A DNA stretch of 64,000 nt from Lachnospiraceae bacterium. GTDB lineage: Bacteria > Bacillota > Clostridia > Lachnospirales > Lachnospiraceae. Position 1 is the stretch's first letter, and every line of letters begins with the position of its first letter. Location: NCBI GenBank assembly GCA_017469935.1, contig JAFUFL010000044.1, positions 1 through 64,000 of the forward strand, read 5' to 3'. This document shows positions 36,421 through 44,441 of the stretch, one piece after another. Position numbers and translations under genes: made by a program. The notes below the pieces were generated by a model. That model was given only the letters and a program-made list of their open reading frames with translations. It did not search any database and had not been told where the DNA came from.

Positions 36421-36947
36421 TTGTTTTCTTCCTCCACAGCGGCGGACTCTGCGGTATCCCCGGATGCAGCATTCTCGCCGCTGTTATCCGCTGCGGCTTT
36501 CTCCTCTGTATCCTCGGATGCGGCATTCTCGCCGGTGTCCCATTCGTCCTCCCAAACTGCCACATCGCCTTCCCGCTCATATTCGTCGTAATAATCAGGT
36601 CCGACTTCTCCATCCAGCACTTCGGTATAGTCCGGTTCAGGCGACGGTTCGACTGCACCTTGCAGTTCTTCAACACTTTCTTTTCCCTTGTTATTCGGGA
36701 CCGTCGCACAGCTGCTCAGACTGAAAGTCATTCCGGCACAGAGGGCTGCGATTGCTATGCGTTTACCCGCCGCTGCGCGGGCGGCGAGCTGTTTTTCCAG
36801 ATACCTTAATTCGCTCTCACATTTGGGACAGGTCCCTCTGCAGTCACCCTTGTGTGTGCATTCACGCGTCACATAGACGATGTCGTTTTCGTCAGCTATT
36901 TTTTGACGGATCTCCTTGAGGATCCTGCATTTTTCTTTTCCAATCAT
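36417..36947 (-). CDS. Cys-rich membrane protein coupled to a radical SAM enzyme, unknown function
   Basis: 176 residues in three parts. Residues 1-60 form a compact conserved-looking segment with Cys7 and a C-x5-C-x3-C-x2-C cluster (Cys30, Cys36, Cys40, Cys43; ECTHKGDCRGTCPKCESEL), likely to bind a metal or be modified. Residues 62-79 are one membrane helix ending in LSSC, lipobox-like but too far from the N-terminus for a standard lipoprotein. Residues 85-176 are an acidic, low-complexity tail rich in Glu, Ala and Asp, with GENAASxDT repeats. I do not know the family's function. The gene starts the two-gene unit with the radical SAM protein, which may act on it. Confidence 0.75.
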   Translation of the reverse strand: MIGKEKCRILKEIRQKIADENDIVYVTRECTHKGDCRGTCPKCESELRYLEKQLAARAAAGKRIAIAALCAGMTFSLSSCATVPNNKGKESVEELQGAVEPSPEPDYTEVLDGEVGPDYYDEYEREGDVAVWEDEWDTGENAASEDTEEKAAADNSGENAASGDTAESAAVEEENK

Positions 36948-37145
36948 AACTGCCTCCCGGGTTCAAGATTTGATTCGTAAGCTGCTCGAGTGTAGATCTG
37001 TAAAGTCACTTATATTAGATAAGACGTAATCTTTATCCTATGCTTTCATTATCTACTATGGTAAAGGAAAAAGAACTCCGAACCTGTTCATTAAGGAATT
37101 GTGGGTTGCTCCCCGTCAGTTTACCACACTTGGGCGACAAACCCT

Positions 37146-37429
37146 ACAAAACAAGTGAAATGCTGAACGAGTGCTGATGTAGGGGGGAACTTCGGCATGA
37201 GAATGGCAGAAACTCTACAAAACAAGTGAAATGCTGATTGAGTGCTACAGTAGTGGGGAACTGCGGCATGAGAATGGCACAAGCCCTGCAAAACATGTGA
37301 AATGCTGAACGAATGCTGAGGAAGGGGGTAACTTCGGCATGAGAATAGCACAAGCCAAACCAAACATGTGATGTGCTGAACGAGTGCTGATGTTGGGGGT
37401 AACTGCGGCATGAAAATGGCAGTTTCTTA
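37146..37429. repeat. 71-bp tandem repeat array A, four copies
   Basis: Units start at 37146, 37217, 37288 and 37359 with an exact 71-bp period. Shared blocks are ACAAGTGAAATGCTGAACGA near the start and CGGCATGAGAATGGCA near the end. An open frame crosses it on the minus strand, but the period is not a multiple of three and the translation looks non-biological, so I read this as non-coding. The flanks 36948-37145 and 37430-37753 show no gene. Confidence 0.75.
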
Positions 37430-37753
37430 AGGCGGCAGAGTGCGTTGGACTATTTGCATGTCTTTTTCTTTCTTGGCCCCCATCATTTTTTTGATTAGCG
37501 GCATATAATGAAGAAATCAAGGGAAATACATAGCGGGTTGGATTATAATCAAGAATTCTTTCTTGCTGGCCTCCATACCAGGCAGTTGTCACTGCACTGT
37601 ATGGGGCCAGCTCCATTATAATGAGCCTTTTGATCCAACTTGCCTGGAAATTAGGCTGATATTTACAAATTATTAGTTTCTTGCTTGTTTTCCATGGGGG
37701 CAGGTTGATCCAATTCCCTTCAAATAATCCAACCGTCAGCTGCCGGGTGGGGA

Positions 37754-38117
37754 GTGACGCCCAAATGGTTGTGGAGGTATCTCCACAACCACTCCACCGT
37801 CACAAACGCCACAACACAGCAAAAGTGACGCCCAAGTGGTTGCCGAGCTTGCTCCACAACCACTCCACCGTCACAAATGCCACAACACACCAAAAATGAC
37901 GCCCAAATGGTTGCCGAGCATGCTCCACAACCACTCCACCGTCACAAACGCCACAAAACAGCAAAAATGACGCCCAAGTGGTTGTGGAAGTATCTCCACA
38001 ACCACTCCGGCGTCAGATTCCGACTAAATCGAGTGAAATGGCGTCAGATCCCGACTAAATCAAGTAAAATGACGCCCAAGCGCTCACCGAGCATACTCGG
38101 CAACCACTTGGGCGTCA
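37754..38117. repeat. 71-bp hairpin-forming tandem repeat array B
   Basis: Units start at 37754, 37825, 37896 and 37967 (period exactly 71) with a diverged fifth at 38069. Each unit folds back: GTGACGCCCAAGTGGTTGTG faces CCACAACCACTCCACCGTCA around a short loop. The last unit pairs TGACGCCCAAG with CTTGGGCGTCA. Between units is a CACAACACACCAAAA spacer. No coding sense is seen. Stretch 38118-38274 is otherwise empty except for the 3' part of a broken gene. Confidence 0.75.
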
Positions 38118-38274
38118 AATTTCAACTAACCCCTTCCTTTTATTACTCTCTCACCCCCTCACTACTAAACGTAAACCAACTATTCCCAATCTTGCAGCGC
38201 CCTGTAACCATCTGACCGTTATCTTTGAAGTTACAAGACAGTCTGCTGCCGGCTCTCCGTTGATCGTGAAGATA

Positions 38275-38379
38275 TTAATCGTCTCCCGCTGTCTCTGCCG
38301 CCATGGCAGGAATAACAGTATTCATGACTATGGTTGCGGCCAGAAGTGCAGCAATTCTTTTTTTGTTAAGCATCTTCAT
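38275..38379 (-). pseudogene. Broken secreted-protein gene (signal peptide retained)
   Basis: GGGAGG precedes two ATGs (38379 and 38373); the second is better spaced. The frame encodes a signal peptide (MLNKKRIAALLAATIVMNTV...PAMA) and stops after ETAGDD. In another frame the sequence continues without stop as INIFTINGEPAADCLVTSKI and further to about 38160, so an indel near 38280 probably truncated a longer exported protein. It could also be a genuine 32-34-residue peptide. Confidence 0.5.
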
Positions 38380-38402
38380 ACCTCCCATATATCTCGATAA
38401 GT

Positions 38403-38846
38403 TTAAAAGAACAGATCTAAGAAGCCGAACACATTATTGAAAAACAGCGCATTAGAATACTGTGTTTCCCGGTAACTGATAGCAGTGGCTCTGTCATATA
38501 AGAAAAAGCAGCAAACAATTCCGATCCAGATCCATATGCTTTTGAAACCTCTGATTCTCGCAGATACCAGCAGTATCACTGCTATAAATGCTGTTAATGC
38601 TCCGGATGACCCCATTACGATCGTGAGCAATGTGAGGATCAGTCCGAAGGCGGCCAGTTTTGATCCCGGAATACCGTCTTTTCCGAGGTCACTTAAGCCA
38701 AATGACTTACTCTTCTCTTTTTTCTGCTCATCCTTTACATCTGGTCTTATTCTCTTTATATTCAAATCTGTGTTCGCCGCCGCCCCGCACTTTGTGCAGA
38801 ACTTCTCTCTGATTTTCATCTTTCCGCCGCAATTCGTGCAATTCAT
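38403..38846 (-). CDS. Zinc-ribbon membrane protein, unknown function
   Basis: 147 residues from ATG 38846 (GGGAGGAAAAAAAG upstream; the frame is open 19 codons further but without a site). The N-terminus is a zinc ribbon, MNCTNCGGKMKIREKFCTKC, followed by a basic/Ser-rich linker and three hydrophobic helices. This layout is common in clostridial proteins of unknown role. It lies in the repeat-rich 37-44 kb region, downstream of the larger zinc-ribbon gene at 39-40.6 kb. Confidence 0.8.
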   Translation of the reverse strand: MNCTNCGGKMKIREKFCTKCGAAANTDLNIKRIRPDVKDEQKKEKSKSFGLSDLGKDGIPGSKLAAFGLILTLLTIVMGSSGALTAFIAVILLVSARIRGFKSIWIWIGIVCCFFLYDRATAISYRETQYSNALFFNNVFGFLDLFF

Positions 38847-38976
38847 CTTTTTTTCCTCCCTGTTGAATGAATCATTACGTTTTTCTATATTCATACAATA
38901 CAACAGGGAAGACCTCGTTCCGTAAACTCAATGTCCGAATGCCTGCCGCCGCAGCCGGTTATGCGCATAACTAAAT

Positions 38977-39001
38977 AGAGGCCCGCAAGGCGAGCCTCTA
39001 C
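38977..39001 (-). terminator. GCTCGC-family hairpin 3' of the zinc-ribbon gene
   Basis: On the minus strand TAGAGGCTCGC-CTT-GCGGGCCTCTA (one G-U) followed by TTTAGTT. It is a fourth relative of the short hairpin seen in three gene leaders, here in terminator position. Confidence 0.55.
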
Positions 39002-39020
39002 GCCATATTTTTATCTTCTG

Positions 39021-40652
39021 TCACCCAAATCCAAATGCCGTCAGGTAACACATCGTACAAAAGCAGGCAATCCCAAACCACACCGCCAAACACGCCGGCG
39101 GCACGAAAAGCAGCCGCAAAACCGACTTCCATGTGATTCCGCTGCTATTCTTTTCTCTGTACCTTTTCATTGTCCCATCTTCCGATACAACGTAGATCCA
39201 GGGCCTGTCATACATGTCAATGCGCCCGAACTTGATGAGGTAGATTGGAATGACCGGCACAAAGATGCAGAACCATACGGCACTGCCGGCCAGGTTCAGG
39301 CGGGAGAACTGAAACCCGTTCATAAAGAGGGCGACCAGAACCGGAAGGAATAAGACCACAAGAGCTGTCAGGATCATCCCGGCGATCCGAAGCGGCGAAG
39401 AAAAGCGCAGCACCACTTCTTCTCTTTTCCCGTTCAGGGTCTTGAAGAAGACCGGCGGCGTGATATTCCTCGCGGGAGGGGTTGTCCCGGTCAGCTTGCC
39501 GCCCACTCTTGTAAACGCCTCATCGCCGGAGGTAAAGATCTTCCTTCCGCTCTCGACACGAAAGCGCAGGCGGTCCGTATCGCTGTAGGCGCACAGCGTC
39601 ACGATCAGTGTAAAGAACGCCAATACGGCGGTCATAAGAAGACTCTGCCCTCTTTCCATCCCGAACAGGGAAAAGCCTGCGAAGGCTGCCGCACTGACCG
39701 CCAATGTCGCAAGTAGTGACTTCAGCCACCAGGGCAAAAAATAGTAATGCGATTCCTCTATAGCACGAACACTGACTTTCCCTGTCTGCCCGTTGACCGC
39801 TGCCATCAGCTGCCCGTCGGACAGATAGTAGACCGGAAGGAGCGCCGGCATTCTGACGACCGAAGATACATCCGCGTCTACATGGACGGCCTTCGTCTCC
39901 AGCACTTTTCGGACCGCGGGCGCGTAGGATTCCCCGACTTCCTCGCGGATCCTTTTCTCCAGTTCCTTGCCGCTGATATTGTCAGTCTTCACCTTGTGAC
40001 CCGCGACATAGCCGAAATCAAATTCGGTCAGTGCGCTCAGGTCAAAGGGCTCCATGCCGTCCAGCAGCAGGTTGTCCAGCTGTTCGGAGCAGTTCACGAG
40101 CACCTCGTCGATAAATCCGCCGCAGGCGTAGGTGCCGCCGTCGGCAAATCTCCTGACGCTGCAGGAAACCGGGCCACGAACGAATTCATAGGGCAGATAG
40201 AATCCCTTTAAGCTGCCGGCCTTCTCTTTCAGAAGACCGGCCTCTTTTTTTCCGCGATTCTTTTCGCACCAGTCCAGAAGTAATTTCTGCGCCTCCTCTT
40301 CCGTGATCCGGAAAGGGATGACGATCTCCGGCAGATCCTTTTTGTGAAGGAATTTTTTCCTGACCAGCGCGCGCCCGCAGAAGGCGCAGTTCGCAAGAGC
40401 TTCATTTTCTTCGAAAACGACTTCCGCCCCGCAGCCGGAGCAGGATGCCCGGTCCAGTCTGTATTTTGGCGCCATTTCACGCATCTTCGTCTGCTGAAGA
40501 CTGCGGAATCCCCGCTTCTCTTCCAAAGCCTGTCCGACCGTCACCTTGCCTCCGCAATGCTGACAGGCGTAGATGCCCTTTCGAATATCATAAGAGGCGG
40601 GCGCGCCGCAGTTCGGACAATGTATATCCGTGATCTTGTTTGTTGTACTCAT
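39021..40652 (-). CDS. TFIIB-type zinc-ribbon membrane protein, unknown function
   Basis: 543 residues from ATG 40652 (AAGGAAGGTG upstream). Two zinc ribbons open the protein: HCPNCGAPASYDIRKGIYAC-x2-C (about 11-34) and CSGCGAEVVFEENEALANCAFC (about 70-91). A soluble middle of about 220 residues with ADVSSVVRMPALLPVYYLS follows, then four membrane helices (about 310-370 and 435-540). No enzymatic motif is seen. The type resembles zinc-ribbon membrane proteins annotated as hypothetical in Lachnospiraceae. Confidence 0.8.
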   Translation of the reverse strand: MSTTNKITDIHCPNCGAPASYDIRKGIYACQHCGGKVTVGQALEEKRGFRSLQQTKMREMAPKYRLDRASCSGCGAEVVFEENEALANCAFCGRALVRKKFLHKKDLPEIVIPFRITEEEAQKLLLDWCEKNRGKKEAGLLKEKAGSLKGFYLPYEFVRGPVSCSVRRFADGGTYACGGFIDEVLVNCSEQLDNLLLDGMEPFDLSALTEFDFGYVAGHKVKTDNISGKELEKRIREEVGESYAPAVRKVLETKAVHVDADVSSVVRMPALLPVYYLSDGQLMAAVNGQTGKVSVRAIEESHYYFLPWWLKSLLATLAVSAAAFAGFSLFGMERGQSLLMTAVLAFFTLIVTLCAYSDTDRLRFRVESGRKIFTSGDEAFTRVGGKLTGTTPPARNITPPVFFKTLNGKREEVVLRFSSPLRIAGMILTALVVLFLPVLVALFMNGFQFSRLNLAGSAVWFCIFVPVIPIYLIKFGRIDMYDRPWIYVVSEDGTMKRYREKNSSGITWKSVLRLLFVPPACLAVWFGIACFCTMCYLTAFGFG

Positions 40653-40664
40653 CACACCTTCCTT

Positions 40665-41717
40665 TTACCTCCAGGGCATTGGCTCCGCGTGAATTTCTTT
40701 CCAGGGATCGGCGAGCGCCTCCTCCATGAGAATTCGGAACCAGGCGTCCTCCAGCGCTTCCTGCAGCGGATACACTTCGGTCCCGTTTTCGATAAACTCC
40801 TTCATATCGTAAAGCATGGACGCGATCGCAAACTCATCCTGCAGGTTGTCCATGGACAGGGCGGCGCCGGGCGCTCTCCTGGCATCTCTGAGCATCGCGG
40901 TATCCAGTTCCCTGTATCGGGAAGGCACCACCGGAGAAAGCATTTCCCGGATCGGCTGTCCGCTCTCATCGAGACCGTACAAAACAGTGTCGCACCACTC
41001 ACCGCGGTCTCCCCGCACAATGACATGGCGGGACCGGATAAAGGAGTGATACTGTACCCCGGAGAAATCATAAAGAGCCGTCTTTCCCGACGCAAACGTG
41101 ATCCAAACTGTATCCCTCGCTTTATCCCGCACGGGATTGCCCGGAATCGGCCCCGTCCTGGAATCCGTCTCCGTCACGGGATGCATGGTCCGCTCGCCGC
41201 GGATCGTATAGGACTCCCCTTGTGTGAGAAGCATTCTCCGAAGGAGGCTCATTCCGTGATAATCATGTGCCAATGAAAGGTAGGCGGAGCCGGGCGTCCC
41301 GATCTTCCCCGCTGCCACAGCCTCCAGCCCGGCGATCAGTTCCGGATAGCGATGATACTGCTCGGCGACCGCTATTTTCGCGCCCTTCTGCCGCAGCTCC
41401 CACAGCCGCAGCAGCTGTTCCCTTGTCATCCCGGCCGGCGTCTCCATGAGAACGGGGTAGCCGCGCTCGACCCACTCGGCGCAGACGTCGGTAATGGATG
41501 CCTTATTTACGGCAATGACCACAAAATCCGGCTTGAATGCTTCCCCTTCTTCGATCGACCACACTGCGGGAATTCCGGTCTCCCGGGTCATCAGGGCGGC
41601 TTTTTCTTCTGACCGGCACAGGAACATGGCGGAGAACAATGAGGGATAGGTCCCTGCGATACGCGCATAAAACTTTGCGCGGTAGCCGGATCCGACGATT
41701 AAATAAGATAGATGCAT
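40665..41717 (-). CDS. Gfo/Idh/MocA-family NAD(P)-dependent oxidoreductase
   Basis: 350 residues. The N-terminal Rossmann fold starts YLIVGSGYRAKFYARIA (GxGxxA-like), followed by PDFVVIAVNKAS, YPVLMETPAGMT (the E-K/P motif region of the family; here ETPAG replaces EKPxA) and AEQYHRYP, then the C-terminal alpha/beta domain. The substrate is probably a sugar or sugar-acid derivative and cannot be specified. AAGGAGG precedes the ATG. It lies 12 bp upstream of the zinc-ribbon gene, possibly in one operon. Confidence 0.87.
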   Translation of the reverse strand: MHLSYLIVGSGYRAKFYARIAGTYPSLFSAMFLCRSEEKAALMTRETGIPAVWSIEEGEAFKPDFVVIAVNKASITDVCAEWVERGYPVLMETPAGMTREQLLRLWELRQKGAKIAVAEQYHRYPELIAGLEAVAAGKIGTPGSAYLSLAHDYHGMSLLRRMLLTQGESYTIRGERTMHPVTETDSRTGPIPGNPVRDKARDTVWITFASGKTALYDFSGVQYHSFIRSRHVIVRGDRGEWCDTVLYGLDESGQPIREMLSPVVPSRYRELDTAMLRDARRAPGAALSMDNLQDEFAIASMLYDMKEFIENGTEVYPLQEALEDAWFRILMEEALADPWKEIHAEPMPWR

Positions 41718-41759
41718 GGATTCCTCCTTCTATAGCGTGAATGCTGCATTAAGGATGGG

Positions 41760-41814
41760 TTAGCTGCTCTGATGACTTAGTTGCTCTGCCTAGCTATTTG
41801 GTTTAGTTGCTCTG
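41760..41814 (-). repeat. Copies of the phosphoesterase 3' end (CAGAGCAACTAA, three times)
   Basis: The last three codons and stop of the gene at 41803 (CAGAGCAACTAA) recur at 41788-41777 and, with one change, at 41771-41760, each including the TAA. This parallels the 37-bp duplication at the 3' end of the YigZ-family gene. Confidence 0.6.
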
Positions 41815-43728
41815 ATCCCGTCTTACTCTGACGACAACGGCCGCCTGCATTGCCAGACACATGATAACGAGCCACATCGGCCACTGATCCTGGTCGGCCG
41901 TCCGGGGCGAAGCCGCCGTTCTCGGATTTTCTGTTTCTACTTCTTTTGTCTGCTCGCCGGCTCCCGAGTCCTTTGTCTCTTCGGAAGAAGCAGGTTCACT
42001 CGTCTTCTCCGCTTCTAGCTTCGGAATGGGACGGGTCTCTTTTTTGCCGCATTCGCTGCAGGTTCTGACTTCCTCCCCTTCCACTGTCTGCGTGGCTTTT
42101 CGTGCCACGGTCCACTCGCCCCAGCTATGGCCGAGCGCTTCCGTCTCGATGTGAGTGCAATGCAATTCCTCTCCGCAGACGGAGCAGCAGATGACAACGT
42201 CATAAGCGCCGCCGTGCTCACAAGTCGCCGCCGTAACATTCTGCTCGAGAGCCGCTCCATCGCGGTGCCTCTGCGCAGCAATCGTCAGGCTTTCGCCCAT
42301 CGGGTCGCTTGTGACGCCGTTGCTGCCCAGACTCACGGTCTGTCCCCCGTTGAACTTCGTCAGGTTCAGGGCCCCGTTGGCGATTGAGACCAGCGTCGCA
42401 TTTCCGCTCGTCTTCAGATATCCCGCCGTCAGATACGTATAGTAAATGTTGGAGAGTATTCCTTCCGCCTTCCCGTGCGGAGGCCGCTCGTGTCCGCCCG
42501 AAGGGTTCGCAGGATCGCTCGACGACTCCGATGATTTGTCAACCTGAACGCTCAGCGTAGTACCCGCGCCAAAATAGTGCTCCACCGGATCATTCGTGTG
42601 ATTATGGCCGTGCAGGAAGAGAACGTTTCGGGTTATATCGGCCGTCACGTCGGTCGTCGTGATTCCTTCCACTCCCGTCGCCGCATAATTCAGCGCCTCG
42701 TTCCAGTAAGAAGCTCCGTTGTTGTCGCCGCGGCTGGCCTGGATCGGCATATGGCACAACACGATCACAGGAATCGTGTGATTGACCTGGTTCACCCACT
42801 TCTTAAAGACGGAAGCCGCTTCCGCGCTGGTCGAGTTCCCCTTTTTCATATCGTAGAAGCCGATGCCGTAAATATAGTAGGCGGGAGTATTGTCTTTGTT
42901 GATCCCTTCTCTGATCAGTTCCGACACTCCGTCCATACACTTGACAATTCCGGTCCCCTCGTCATCGACACTTGCGTCGTGGTCCGCCCAGACGATGGAA
43001 ACGCTCTCGTTGTCCAGTTCGGGAAATACTTCCTGGACAAGGTCCAGAATCTGTTCGGACTCATACTCCGGATGGGAGCCGCCCCTGTCTCCGACCATGT
43101 CGCCGATCAGGCTCACATATTCCACGTCCTCCGGCATTCCTTCCATGGCGTTCTGGATGCTGCCTTCCGTGTTGTGGTAGTCGGAGGCGAAGGCAAGGTG
43201 GTGTTCTTCTGGGGCGGATGCCGATGGCACTGCGGCCAGTTCTGCGGCTGCGGGTGCCGCAGCAGGTTCTGCTTTTGCTGTTGTCGCGGTCAGTTTTGCG
43301 GCGGCGGGTGCCGCAGCAGGCATAGAAGTTGGCTCGTCAGAGACGTTTGTTGCAACAAGTGTTTCACCTGCGTTCTCTGCGGCAGGTTCAACATTTTCAT
43401 TTTCTGCAGCAATCTCTTCACTTGCGTTCTCAGTGGCAGGTTCCTCACTCATTTTCTCTGAAACAGGTGCTTCACTTGTCTTCTCTTCTGTCGATTCTTC
43501 AGTACCTTCTGACTCATTCGTCTCTTCAGCGCCTGCGTCAGTCTCGGATTCTTCGACATTCTCCTGCTCATTTTGAACAGAATTCTTCTCTTCTTCCGTA
43601 CTTTCGGCTTCGTTTTTAATCACGTTTTCTGCTTCCGCGGCAAATGCTGTCGCAGGAAATACTGCCGTATTTGCACAAACTGCCATAACTAATGCCAGTA
43701 ATATTTGGGTTGTCTTACTCTTCCTCAT
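41803..43728 (-). CDS. Exported, probably wall-anchored metallophosphoesterase
   Basis: 641 residues from ATG 43728 (GAGGT upstream). Signal peptide about 1-31, then about 150 residues of Glu/Ala/Thr-rich low-complexity repeats. A calcineurin-like domain follows, with AFASDYHNTEG, SLIGDMVGD, VWADHDAS, VLCHMPIQ and LHGHNHTND, where HD replaces the usual NHD/E. Downstream is a Cys-rich region (CEHGGAYDVVICCSVCGEEL; GHSWGEWTVARKATQT), then SPRTADQ before a final hydrophobic helix and basic tail. That arrangement is like a variant sortase signal. The substrate is unknown. Confidence 0.82.
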   Translation of the reverse strand: MRKSKTTQILLALVMAVCANTAVFPATAFAAEAENVIKNEAESTEEEKNSVQNEQENVEESETDAGAEETNESEGTEESTEEKTSEAPVSEKMSEEPATENASEEIAAENENVEPAAENAGETLVATNVSDEPTSMPAAAPAAAKLTATTAKAEPAAAPAAAELAAVPSASAPEEHHLAFASDYHNTEGSIQNAMEGMPEDVEYVSLIGDMVGDRGGSHPEYESEQILDLVQEVFPELDNESVSIVWADHDASVDDEGTGIVKCMDGVSELIREGINKDNTPAYYIYGIGFYDMKKGNSTSAEAASVFKKWVNQVNHTIPVIVLCHMPIQASRGDNNGASYWNEALNYAATGVEGITTTDVTADITRNVLFLHGHNHTNDPVEHYFGAGTTLSVQVDKSSESSSDPANPSGGHERPPHGKAEGILSNIYYTYLTAGYLKTSGNATLVSIANGALNLTKFNGGQTVSLGSNGVTSDPMGESLTIAAQRHRDGAALEQNVTAATCEHGGAYDVVICCSVCGEELHCTHIETEALGHSWGEWTVARKATQTVEGEEVRTCSECGKKETRPIPKLEAEKTSEPASSEETKDSGAGEQTKEVETENPRTAASPRTADQDQWPMWLVIMCLAMQAAVVVRVRRDQSN

Positions 43729-43802
43729 TCTTCTACCTCTGTCATTTATATAGTGAAAGCTCTTTTTATAATACAACAATATCTTCCTATTCAACCATGG
43801 AC

Positions 43803-44370
43803 ACCCCTACGAGATTAAAAATCTTGATTTTTGTCGGTTATCCATAACCGAGACTTGCTGTGTGCAGCCATACGATATGATAAAAACTTGTTATTCGTCG
43901 GTGTTCCCCGCCGGAACTTGACCTGAACTAATTAAAACCGCCATACGAAATGAGAAAAACTTCTTATTCGTCGGTGTCTCCTGGCTGAACTTAACCTGAA
44001 CAAACTAAACATGCCCCTACGATATGAGTAAAACTTGTTATTCGTCGGTGTCCCTCAAGCTAAACTTGCCTGGCACGCCCCTACGATATGAGAAAAACAT
44101 CCTATTCGTCGGCGTCCCCCGCCGGAACTTAACCTGAACAAACTAAACACACCCCTACGATATGAGAAAATCTTGTTATTCGTCGGTGTCCCCCGCCGAA
44201 ACTTGACCTGAACAAACTAAACACACCCCTACAATATGAGTAAAACTTGTTATTCGTCGGTGCTCCCCGCCGGAACTCAATCTGAACAAACTAAACACAC
44301 CCCTACGATACGAGAAAAACTTCCTATTCGTCGGTGCCCCCCGCCGGATTCGGACTGAACTTGCCGGCAC
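43803..44370. repeat. Array of eight ~65-75-bp repeats
   Basis: Eight imperfect units, each starting CCCCTACGATATGAGAAAAA and running through ATTCGTCGGTGTCCCCCGCC and, in most, CCTGAACAAACTAAACACA. Units 5-8 are best preserved; unit 1 is badly decayed. There are no unique spacers, so it is not a CRISPR array. The first half of the unit matches the inverted copies at 12976-13140. The array fills the space between two divergent genes. Confidence 0.8.
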
Positions 44371-44441
44371 ACGATGAGTTTCATTTTAACGTACATCATT
44401 ATATAATAAATGATTAAGAAATAACGTTCAGGAGGTAATTT

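Noticed and set aside
37121-37616. Minus-strand open frames across the 71-bp array (such as a 96-codon Pro/Cys/His-rich frame)
   Set aside because: Translations are Cys/His/Pro-rich without similarity between units, because 71 bp shifts the frame at every repeat. No ribosome binding site.
43803-44370. Possible CRISPR array
   Set aside because: Units are 65-75 bp and adjoin directly, with no unique spacers of constant length and no cas genes nearby.
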